Below are positions 1 to 5,886 of a stretch of 5,886 nucleotides of DNA, piece by piece (position 1 is the stretch's first letter; the number at the start of each line of letters is the position of its first letter). The position numbers and the translations under genes were made by a program. Origin of the DNA: an uncultured Archangium sp. (GTDB taxonomy: Bacteria > Myxococcota > Myxococcia > Myxococcales > Myxococcaceae). Location: NCBI GenBank assembly GCA_937875615.1, contig CALNBU010000762.1:1-5886 (forward strand), in the 5' to 3' direction. The notes under the pieces are model-generated. The model saw only the letters and a list, made by a program, of their open reading frames with translations, was not told where the DNA came from and ran no database searches.

Positions 1-823
1 CCTCGCTGCTGACATTCGACCAGTCGCCCAGCTTGTCCTTCAGGCGCTGGATCCGCAGCGCGTTGCGCGTGCCGTCCGGGCGCCAGCGCGGGAGCAGGAA
101 GCAGGTGATGCCGCGCTCGGCCTGCGCCAGCACCAGGAAAGCGTCGCACATGGGGGCCGAGAAGAACCACTTGTGGCCGACCAGCTCCCAGGTGTCGCCG
201 TTGCGGTGGGCGCGGGTGGTGTTGGTCCGCACGTCGGAGCCGCCCTGCTTCTCGGTCATGCCCATGCCGAAGGTGACGCCGGCCTTCTGCTCGGCGGGGA
301 CGAAGCGCGGATCGTACCGGTCGGCGGTGAGGCGGGGCCGCCACACCTGCGCCAGCGCCTGCTCGTGCTGGAGCGCGGGCACCGCGGCGTAGGTCATGGT
401 GAGCGGGCAGCTGGTGCCCTGGTCGGCCTGGTTGTGGAGGTACGAGAGCGCCATGCGCGCCACGTGGGCGCCCCGGGTGTCGGCCCTGGACCAGCCGAGG
501 TGGGTGACGCCGGCCTCGACGGCCGCGCCCATCAGCTGGTGGTAGCTGGGGTGGAACTCCACCTCGTCCAGCCGGTTCCCGTAGCGGTCGAAGGGGCGGA
601 ACCGGGGCTTGTTCTCGTTGGCGAGGAAGCCCGCCGCCATCAGCTCGCCGCCGACGCGCACGCCGTAGCGCTGCAGCGCCGCCTCGTGCCAGCCGCCACC
701 TTCGCGGGCCACGGCCTCGCGGAGTGGCAGGTCGGTGCTCCACGCGTCGTAGACGAGCGGAGGCGCCTGATTGGTGACCTCGTGGGTGATGAACTGCGGA
801 GCGAGAGGGCCGGGGGTGCTCAT
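1..823 (-). CDS. aidB: AidB-like acyl-CoA dehydrogenase (isovaleryl-CoA dehydrogenase / DNA alkylation response family), C-terminal half outside window
   Basis: The visible 274 residues match the N-terminal half of the AidB branch of the FAD-dependent acyl-CoA dehydrogenases (E. coli AidB is about 540 residues). Seen: an early AVAREGGGW segment (37-45), FHPSYHQLM (90-98), SCPLTMTYAAVP (138-149), the flavin-region signature GMGMTEKQGGSDV (186-198) followed by TNTTRA, GHKWFFSAP (216-224), and LKDKLGDWSN (261-270). The TEKQGGSDV and HKWFFS blocks are near-identical to E. coli AidB as I remember it. In E. coli, AidB is a tetrameric cytoplasmic flavoprotein induced with the Ada response; it has weak isovaleryl-CoA dehydrogenase activity and binds DNA through its C-terminal domain. 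That domain and the catalytic residues lie off the left edge, so neither activity can be judged here. The ATG start (complement of 821-823) fits family length; only a weak AGG (complement of 833-835) precedes it. I see no clear promoter or Ada-box-like site for it. It is divergent from gltD, with no evident functional link. Confidence 0.9.
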   Translation of the reverse strand, partial: MSTPGPLAPQFITHEVTNQAPPLVYDAWSTDLPLREAVAREGGGWHEAALQRYGVRVGGELMAAGFLANENKPRFRPFDRYGNRLDEVEFHPSYHQLMGAAVEAGVTHLGWSRADTRGAHVARMALSYLHNQADQGTSCPLTMTYAAVPALQHEQALAQVWRPRLTADRYDPRFVPAEQKAGVTFGMGMTEKQGGSDVRTNTTRAHRNGDTWELVGHKWFFSAPMCDAFLVLAQAERGITCFLLPRWRPDGTRNALRIQRLKDKLGDWSNVSSE

Positions 824-891
824 GGCCGGATACCTGCCACCTTCACCTCGCCACGGCTACTGTCCGAAGCGTCCGCCCCCAAAGGGTTTGC

Positions 892-920
892 TTGACGCTC
901 CGAGTCGTCGCGACGATGAT
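892..920 (+). promoter_or_regulatory. Candidate sigma70-type promoter for the gltD-gltE operon
   Basis: A TTGACG hexamer (892-897; five of six match the TTGACA consensus) is separated by exactly 17 nt from GATGAT (915-920; four of six match TATAAT). Predicted transcription would start near 926-928, giving a leader of about 57 nt before the ATG at 984. It lies in the only sizeable non-coding stretch of the window (824-983) and points the right way for the gltD-gltE pair. This is pattern matching only; a high-GC genome offers few such sites, which helps. No terminator or second promoter was recognised in the same region. Confidence 0.45.
905..916. promoter_or_regulatory. Perfect 12-bp palindrome inside the gltD promoter (possible operator)
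   Basis: TCGTCGCGACGA equals its own reverse complement. It occupies the second half of the spacer between the candidate -35 (892-897) and -10 (915-920) and runs two bases into the -10, a position where a dimeric regulator would compete with RNA polymerase. It could also be a chance product of GC-rich sequence. No known regulator was matched to it. Confidence 0.35.
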
Positions 921-932
921 TCCGAGCGGAAT
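919..932. promoter_or_regulatory. 14-bp inverted repeat at the predicted gltD transcription start (possible operator)
   Basis: ATTCCG-AG-CGGAAT has 6-bp perfect arms around a 2-bp centre. It overlaps the last two bases of the candidate -10 and covers the predicted start site, and lies two bases after the palindrome at 905-916. The centres of the two dyads (910.5 and 925.5) are 15 bp apart, about one and a half helical turns. As RNA the loop would be too short for a good hairpin, so a protein-binding site on DNA is the more natural reading. Function is inferred from position only. Confidence 0.35.
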
Positions 933-983
933 TTTCCAAGGAGTCCCGAGCCTTTTGGTGACTCTCCACGCGGGTACCTTCGC

Positions 984-3900
984 ATGCGCGCTCTCGTCAT
1001 TTCTCTCGCAGTCGTCACTTCCTTTTCTGCGCTGGCACAAGACAAGAAGGCCGCCAAAGACGTCGAGCTCAAGAAGAAGGAGACCAGCCTCGTCCCCGAC
1101 AAGTCGCTGGCCGGCGACATCACCCGCAAGAAGGAGCAGCGCACCGACGCGCCCACGCTGAAGTTCGACGAGTTCCGCCTGGGCGTCGAGGTGCAGGTGG
1201 CGGCCAAGCGGCGCGAGCAGATAGGCGACCTCAAGAAGATCATCGATTTCACCACCGACAAGACCGAGAAACCGGGGCTGCTGTTCCGCCTGGGCGAGCT
1301 CTACTGGGAAGAGTCGAAGTACATCTCCTTCGAGGCCAACCGGCGCGACGACGACAAGCTGGCCGCGATGAACGCCGGCGACAAGGCCGCCATCGAAGAG
1401 GCCGAGCGCACCAAGGAGAAGCTGGCCGCGGAGTCGAAGCTCTACGCGCAGGAGGCCATCAAGGCGTATTCGACCATCGTCCAGGAGTACAAGGACTTCG
1501 ATCGCACCGACGAGGTCCTCTACTTCCTCGGGTTGAACCTGATGGAGCTGAACGACGAGAAGCGCGCGCTCGCGGCCTACGGTCGGTTGATCCAGAAGTA
1601 CCAGAAGTCGAAGTACCTCGCCGACTCGTACCTCGCGGTGGGCGAGTACTACTTCGGCATCAGCAAGGGGAAGCGCGACGTCCTGGAGAAGGCGCTCGAG
1701 AACTACAAGAACGCCGCGAAGTTCCCCGAGAATCAGGTCTACGGCTACGCGCTCTACAAGCAGGGCTGGTGCTACTTCAACCTGTCGGACTTCGAGAAGG
1801 CGATGGACATGTTCAAGTCCGTCGTCCTCTACGTCGACTTCGCCGGCGCCGAGGAAGTGGAGGGCAAGAAGGGCGCGAAGGGCTCGCGCACCGGCCTCGC
1901 GAAGGAGGCCCGCACCGACTACGTGCGCGCCTACTCGCGCGGAAACGGCGGCCCCACCGAGGCGAAGGAGAAGTTCGCCAAGCTCGCCAAGACCGACGAC
2001 GACCGCCGCACCATGATGAAGCAGCTGGCGAGCCTCTTCTACGAAGACGGCAAGGACCGCGAGGCGGCGCTGGCCTACAACATGCTCATCAACGAGCGCC
2101 CGACCTCTCCGGAGGCGCCTGGCTTCCAGTCCCGCATCGTGGACTGCGTGATGCGCGCCGGCAACAAGCAGATGACGGTGCAGCAGGTGCGCAAGCTGGT
2201 GAAGGTGATGGACGACGTCCTCAAGGCGAACCCGAAGCTCGAAGACAAGGACAAGCGCTCGCTCGACGAGGCGCGCGAGCTGGCCGAGCGCACCATCTCC
2301 CGCCTGGCGGTCGACTGGCACAACGAAGGCAGGAAGACGCGCGACGACACCACCTTCGGCTTCGCCAACGCGGTGTACGCAGACTACCTCACGCTCTTCC
2401 CCGAGAGCCCCAAGGCCTACGACCTGCGCTTCTTCTGGGCCGAGCTCCTCAACGACAACCTCAACAAGTACGAGGACGCCGCGCGTGAGTACACCCGGGT
2501 CTTCAACACCGACATCGAGCGCATCAAGAAGAAGGAGAAGGTGGGCAAGTGGATCAACAACGCCTCGTACAACGCGATCCTCGCGTGGAGTGAGGTGGTG
2601 AAGGCCGACCTGGCGTCGGGGAAGATCAAGCCGCCGACCATCACCGACCCCACCAAGAAGCTGACGATCCCGCCCTCGCAGCAGAGCCTGCTCGACGCCT
2701 GCAACGACTACCTCACGTACATCGAGAAGGCCGAGAAGCGCGTGGAGATCGCCTACAAGGCGGCGCGCATCTACTACGACTACAACCACCTCGACGCCGG
2801 GGTGGAGCGCCTGTCGGAGATCGCGCTCAAGTACCCGGAGTACAAGTTCGAGGACGGCTCCCGCGCTGGCGAGATCGCGGCCAACCTGGTGCTCGACTCG
2901 TACAACCTGCTCGGTGACTGGGGGAAGGTGAACGAGTGGGCGCGGAAGTTCTACGCCAACGACAAGCTGGCGGTGGGCGCCTTCAGGCAGGAGCTCGCCA
3001 AGCTGATCGAGCAATCGAGCTTCAAGCTCATCAACCAGCTCGAGGCGAAGAAGGAGTTCGTCAAGGCCGGTGACGCCTACCTGACCTTCGTGGCCGACTG
3101 GCCGAAGTCGGAGCTGGCGGACAAGGCGCTGTTCAACGCGGCCATCGACTACTTCAACGGCAAGGCGCTCAACCGGGCCATCGAGGTGCGCAAGCAGCTC
3201 ATCCAGAAGTACCCGAAGTCGCAGTACGTCCCGCAGACCACCTACGCGTTGGCCGAGGGCTACGAGGTCATCGCCGACTTCGCGCCGGCGGCCGACTACT
3301 ACGAGGCCTACGCCGACGCCTTCGAGAAGAGCCGCTCACCGGGCGCCGCGGCGAAGAAGGGCAAGGCGCCGGCGGCCAAGAAGGGCAAGGCCGGGAAGCA
3401 GTCGAAGGCCTCCGAGCCGGCGAAGGCCGCGGGCGCGCAGGTGTGGGAGGAGCAGAAGGCTCAAGACGCGCTCTTCAACGCCGGCGTCTTCCGCGAGGGG
3501 CTGGGGCAGTACAAGCAGGCGCTGCGCAACCGGGAGCGATACCTGGCGCTGTGGCCCAGCTCGAAGGACGGCGAGGCGGTGGAGAAGTCGATCATCGACC
3601 TCTACGAGAAGACCAGCCAGTGGGCGAAGGTGACCAAGGCGCTGGAGGAGTACGAGAAGAAGTACATCAAGGACCCCAGCAAGGTGCTGACCGCCGAGGG
3701 GCGCATGGCGCAGGTGTACGAGAGCAAGACCCGCAACGCGAAGGCGGCGCGGCAGGTCTACAACCGCATCACCGACTACTACGAGAAGCTCCCGAAGCGG
3801 CACAAGGACTCGCTGGAGATCACGGCGCTCGATGCGGTGGCCCGCGCCAACTTCATCCAGAACGAGGACGAGTGGAAGAAGTACGCGGCGCTCAAGCTGC

Positions 3901-4571
3901 GCTGGAACTCGGTGCTCAACCCCGGCGAGCTGAAGACGTCCATCGGCGCCAAGGCCAACGCGCTCGGGGAGATCCAGAAGCTGTACACCAAGACGGTGAC
4001 GCTCAAGTCGGCGGACCCGGCCATCTGCGCGCTCAACAAGATCGGCATGGCGTACGACCAGTACGCAGATCAGCTCATCAACTTCCCGGTGCCGAAGGGG
4101 CTGACCGAAGACATCCTCTTCGAGATCAAGCCCCAGTTCGAGCAGCAGGCCGAGCCGGCGAAGGCCAAGGCCACCGAGGCCTTCGTCGCGGTGGTCTCGA
4201 AGAGCCAGGAGCTCGACGTGTTCAACAGCTGCACCGAAGCGGCCCTCGACAAGCTCCGCGAGAAGTACGCGCCACAACAATACCCGCCGATGCCCGAGGA
4301 CGTGCTCGAGGTGAAGGAGCGCGCCTCCCGGCCGACGGTGCTGGGCGGTGACCTGCTGACCTCCATTCAGCCCGTCCCCACCATCTCCGCGGAGCAGTCG
4401 CAGACCATCAAGAACAGCGCCGCGGAGGTGGGCAGCCGGCAGGTGGAGGACACCATGCCGGAGGTCGACCTGACCACGCCTGAGCGCAGCTCAGGGACCG
4501 CGACCAAGCAGAGCGCCGCGCCCGCGGCGAAGACCCAGAGCCCTGACGACGAACCGGAGGATGCGCTGTGA
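984..4571 (+). CDS. gltD: GltD/AgmU-like periplasmic TPR protein of the adventurous gliding motility machinery
   Basis: 1195 residues, close to M. xanthus AgmU/GltD (about 1200). In M. xanthus GltD is a TPR-rich periplasmic member of the Agl-Glt gliding complex, and fluorescent AgmU was seen on rotating helical tracks. Seen here: a short signal peptide (MRALVISLAVVTSFSALA) with an AxA site at 16-18, cleaved before Q19; a Lys/Glu-rich region (20-90); helical TPR-like pairs at about 95-285, including LYFLGLNLMELNDEKRAL (179-196) and ALYKQGWCYFNLSDFEKAM (256-274); a Gly/Lys insert (291-310); more helical repeats to about 660; TPR-like units at 710-782; a Lys/Ala linker (784-819); further repeats at 825-935; and a low-complexity acidic tail (about 1130-1195) ending PEDAL. 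Five Cys (263, 388, 573, 1015, 1083) would sit in the periplasm. The frame is open upstream to 771, but the ATG at 984 gives the signal peptide and avoids coding through the promoter; its ribosome site is weak (GGG at 972-974). It overlaps the next gene by four bases. The Nfs paralogue NfsD is the main alternative. Confidence 0.8.
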   Translation: MRALVISLAVVTSFSALAQDKKAAKDVELKKKETSLVPDKSLAGDITRKKEQRTDAPTLKFDEFRLGVEVQVAAKRREQIGDLKKIIDFTTDKTEKPGLLFRLGELYWEESKYISFEANRRDDDKLAAMNAGDKAAIEEAERTKEKLAAESKLYAQEAIKAYSTIVQEYKDFDRTDEVLYFLGLNLMELNDEKRALAAYGRLIQKYQKSKYLADSYLAVGEYYFGISKGKRDVLEKALENYKNAAKFPENQVYGYALYKQGWCYFNLSDFEKAMDMFKSVVLYVDFAGAEEVEGKKGAKGSRTGLAKEARTDYVRAYSRGNGGPTEAKEKFAKLAKTDDDRRTMMKQLASLFYEDGKDREAALAYNMLINERPTSPEAPGFQSRIVDCVMRAGNKQMTVQQVRKLVKVMDDVLKANPKLEDKDKRSLDEARELAERTISRLAVDWHNEGRKTRDDTTFGFANAVYADYLTLFPESPKAYDLRFFWAELLNDNLNKYEDAAREYTRVFNTDIERIKKKEKVGKWINNASYNAILAWSEVVKADLASGKIKPPTITDPTKKLTIPPSQQSLLDACNDYLTYIEKAEKRVEIAYKAARIYYDYNHLDAGVERLSEIALKYPEYKFEDGSRAGEIAANLVLDSYNLLGDWGKVNEWARKFYANDKLAVGAFRQELAKLIEQSSFKLINQLEAKKEFVKAGDAYLTFVADWPKSELADKALFNAAIDYFNGKALNRAIEVRKQLIQKYPKSQYVPQTTYALAEGYEVIADFAPAADYYEAYADAFEKSRSPGAAAKKGKAPAAKKGKAGKQSKASEPAKAAGAQVWEEQKAQDALFNAGVFREGLGQYKQALRNRERYLALWPSSKDGEAVEKSIIDLYEKTSQWAKVTKALEEYEKKYIKDPSKVLTAEGRMAQVYESKTRNAKAARQVYNRITDYYEKLPKRHKDSLEITALDAVARANFIQNEDEWKKYAALKLRWNSVLNPGELKTSIGAKANALGEIQKLYTKTVTLKSADPAICALNKIGMAYDQYADQLINFPVPKGLTEDILFEIKPQFEQQAEPAKAKATEAFVAVVSKSQELDVFNSCTEAALDKLREKYAPQQYPPMPEDVLEVKERASRPTVLGGDLLTSIQPVPTISAEQSQTIKNSAAEVGSRQVEDTMPEVDLTTPERSSGTATKQSAAPAAKTQSPDDEPEDAL
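3351..3398 (+). repeat. Two 24-bp imperfect tandem units encoding a Lys-rich linker in gltD
   Basis: Two adjacent in-frame 24-nt units (3351-3374 and 3375-3398) match at 18 of 24 positions, with 16 of 18 in the first six codons. They encode AKKGKAPA and AKKGKAGK (residues 790-805), followed by further Lys/Ala-rich sequence to about residue 819. The surrounding segment (nt 3333-3440) lacks the TPR pattern and separates two TPR blocks, so it is probably a flexible, positively charged spacer. A unit length that is a multiple of three lets copy number vary without breaking the frame. Confidence 0.7.
4556..4560 (+). promoter_or_regulatory. Strong Shine-Dalgarno (GGAGG) that fixes the gltE GTG start
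   Basis: GGAGG ends 7 nt before the GTG at 4568-4570, ideal spacing, and lies within the last codons of gltD. An ATG at 4561 directly abuts the motif, too close for initiation, and opens a different frame of only 98 codons. The site therefore supports the non-ATG start, and with the GTGA overlap it supports translational coupling to gltD. Confidence 0.8.
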
Positions 4572-5886
4572 GACTGACGAGCGTGTTGGTGTGCGCACTG
4601 CTGGCGGGGTGCGCGACCACGTCCGGTGGAGAGAAGAAGCAGGTCGCCAATGGGGCGGGCTCGGCCGAGTCGGCCGACGGGCAGGTGCAGATCAGCGCCT
4701 CCGCGCAGGCGAAGTTCGACGACGCGCTGAAGACCTGGGAGACCCAGAAGAAGGCGAAGGCGGTCGACTACGTGGCGTTGGAGAAGAAGTTCCGCGCCGC
4801 GGCCGACGCCGACTCCAACCTGGCCGAGGCCACCTACAACCTCGGCGTGTTGGCTGAGCGGCAGGGCAAGACGAAGGAGGCGGTGGCGCTCTACAAGGAG
4901 GCGCTCTCGCGCAAGCCGACGCTGCGCCAGGCCGCGGAGAACCTGGGCGTCATCGCGCAGAACAACGGCGACGAGGCGACGGCGTCGAAGGTCTACACCG
5001 ACATCCTCACGCAATACCCCGACGACGCCAGCAGCCGCGCGCGGCTGGCGGAGCTGGCGCGCCGCAAGGGCGAGCACGACCGGGCCATCGAGCTGTCCCG
5101 CGAGGCTCTGTTCCGTGAGCCCCGCACCCTGCTGGCCTACAAGACGATGATGCTCGTGTACTACGAGCAGAAGCAGTTCTCGCTGGCGCGCCTCATCGCG
5201 CTCCGGGCGGGCAAGATCGACGAGAGCGACCCTGAGATTCCGTACACCCTGGGGCTGATGAGCCTCAGCGACAAGGACAGCGTCTCTGCGCGCGCCGCCT
5301 TCAAGCGCGCGGTGGTCGCGCGGGCCGACTACCTGCCGGCGCACTACCAGTTGGTGAAGATGGCCTTCGCGCAGGAGGACTACCAGGGCGCGGAGGAGCA
5401 CCTCCGGCGCATCCTGTCGGCCGATGGCAAGAACGCGGAGGCGTTGCTGAACCTGGGCGTGGCCTACAAGGGCATGGGCCAGCTCGACAAGGCCATGCAG
5501 ACCTACGACGAGGCGGCGAAGGTCAACCCGGAGCTGCCGGAGTTGTTGCTCAACCGCGGCATCATCATCGGGCTGAAGGGAGATCCCGAGAAGGCGATGA
5601 GCCTGTTCAAGCAGTACATCGCGCGCAAGGGAGAGGCGGGGCTGACCGTCGAGCACCCGGTGCACAAGCTGCTCGAGCAGCAGGAGGCGGAGATCAACCG
5701 CCGCGAGGAGGAGAAGCGCATCGCCGCCGAGGCCGCGAAGATGGAGGAGGAGATGAAGCAGATGGAGGCGGCCGCCGCGGAGGAGGAGCGCAAGAAGAAG
5801 GAGGCGGAGTTCCAGAAGCAGAAGTCCGACGCCAAGGGAGAAGGCGCCAAGCCCGCCCCCGCGCCCCCGCCAGAGAAGAAGGCGGA
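4568..5886 (+). CDS. gltE: GltE/AglT-like TPR lipoprotein of the gliding motility machinery, C-terminus outside window
   Basis: An open frame of 439 codons from a GTG start to the right edge, with no stop. Residues 1-15 form a lipoprotein signal with lipobox LAGC (12-15); the modified Cys is C15 and the next residue is Ala, not Asp, so by the E. coli rule it would go to the outer membrane. A Gly/Ser/Ala-rich tether (16-45) follows, then canonical TPR units at about 86-119 (ATYNLGVLAERQGKTKEAV), 120-153, 154-187, 222-253, 254-287, 288-321 (ALLNLGVAYKGMGQLDKAM) and 322-355. A charged Glu/Lys/Ala coiled-coil-like segment (about 366-420) leads to a Pro/Ala/Lys stretch (425-439). In M. xanthus aglT/gltE lies beside agmU/gltD and is required for A-motility; its product was reported to interact with other Glt proteins. 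The start is set by GGAGG 7 nt upstream, and the gene overlaps gltD by GTGA. NfsE is the paralogue to exclude. Confidence 0.8.
   Translation, partial: MRLTSVLVCALLAGCATTSGGEKKQVANGAGSAESADGQVQISASAQAKFDDALKTWETQKKAKAVDYVALEKKFRAAADADSNLAEATYNLGVLAERQGKTKEAVALYKEALSRKPTLRQAAENLGVIAQNNGDEATASKVYTDILTQYPDDASSRARLAELARRKGEHDRAIELSREALFREPRTLLAYKTMMLVYYEQKQFSLARLIALRAGKIDESDPEIPYTLGLMSLSDKDSVSARAAFKRAVVARADYLPAHYQLVKMAFAQEDYQGAEEHLRRILSADGKNAEALLNLGVAYKGMGQLDKAMQTYDEAAKVNPELPELLLNRGIIIGLKGDPEKAMSLFKQYIARKGEAGLTVEHPVHKLLEQQEAEINRREEEKRIAAEAAKMEEEMKQMEAAAAEEERKKKEAEFQKQKSDAKGEGAKPAPAPPPEKKA

Noticed and set aside
173..895. 240-residue plus-strand frame over the aidB-like gene
   Set aside because: The minus strand here encodes unmistakable AidB motifs; the plus frame is Gly/Val/Ala/His-rich shadow.
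868..899. Inverted repeat AGCGTC ... GACGCT with a 20-nt loop, and CAAA-GGG-TTTG within it
   Set aside because: Short arms and a long loop; likely chance in GC-rich sequence, and no run of T follows to make a terminator.
771..983. N-terminal extension of gltD to the TTG at 771
   Set aside because: The extension would overlap the aidB start, read through the promoter and dyads, and bury the signal peptide 71 residues inside the protein.
824..983. Sigma54 sites, Ada-box-like sites and tRNA or small RNA genes in the divergent region
   Set aside because: No GG/GC pair with sigma54 spacing, no Ada-box match and no cloverleaf were seen by eye.
843..3014. 723-residue antisense reading frame opposite gltD
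   Set aside because: Its composition (Val, Leu, Arg, Glu, His in long runs) is that of a shadow of GC-rich codon use. It lies wholly opposite a well-supported gene and resembles no family I know.
3333..3440. Histone H1-like or DNA-binding role for the Lys/Ala linker
   Set aside because: The protein has an export signal and the segment sits between TPR blocks, so a nucleoid role is unlikely; composition alone is not enough.
3336..4280. 314-residue antisense frame and the 302-residue plus-frame 3443-4351 inside gltD
   Set aside because: Both have biased shadow composition and neither has a ribosome site or recognisable motif.
4561..4857. ATG at 4561 opening a 98-codon frame at the start of gltE
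   Set aside because: It abuts the GGAGG with no spacing and yields an Arg/Gly-rich product, while the GTG at 4568 gives a lipoprotein signal and TPR units.
4367..5665. 432-residue antisense reading frame opposite gltE
   Set aside because: Same Leu/Arg/Val-rich shadow composition; the plus strand carries a clear lipobox and TPR units with a good ribosome site.

Overview
The window is GC-rich and reads as chromosomal DNA of a myxobacterium (Myxococcota, probably the Cystobacterineae side). The lineage call rests on two adjacent TPR genes that look like gltD (agmU) and gltE (aglT). In Myxococcus xanthus these encode periplasmic and lipoprotein parts of the Agl-Glt gliding (adventurous, A-motility) machinery. 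No species assignment is possible from the sequence alone.

Layout: (1) Positions 1-823, minus strand: the N-terminal half (274 residues) of an AidB-type acyl-CoA dehydrogenase, running off the left edge. (2) Positions 824-983: a 160-bp divergent intergenic region. It holds a sigma70-like promoter facing right (TTGACG, 17 nt, GATGAT). A perfect 12-bp palindrome lies across its spacer and -10 start, and a 14-bp dyad lies across the end of the -10 and the predicted start site. (3) Positions 984-4571, plus strand: a 1195-residue exported TPR protein, GltD/AgmU-like, with a Lys/Ala-rich linker between two TPR blocks. (4) Positions 4568-5886, plus strand: a GTG-started TPR lipoprotein, GltE/AglT-like, overlapping gltD by four bases (GTGA) and running off the right edge after 439 codons.

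How the genes work together: the 4-bp overlap and the strong GGAGG before the GTG indicate that gltD and gltE are co-transcribed and translationally coupled. Their products probably meet at the inner face of the outer membrane: GltD as a soluble periplasmic TPR scaffold, GltE as a lipid-anchored TPR protein. In M. xanthus this gene pair opens an operon that continues with further Glt genes up to gltJ (agmX), so the same is expected just beyond the right edge. The aidB-like gene is transcribed away and has no evident functional link; it shares only the control region.

Nothing here looks like a mobile element, CRISPR array, RNA gene or wholly new system. The least explained parts are the paired dyads in the divergent promoter and the Lys-rich repeat linker in GltD. 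Several long antisense reading frames are composition shadows and were left out.
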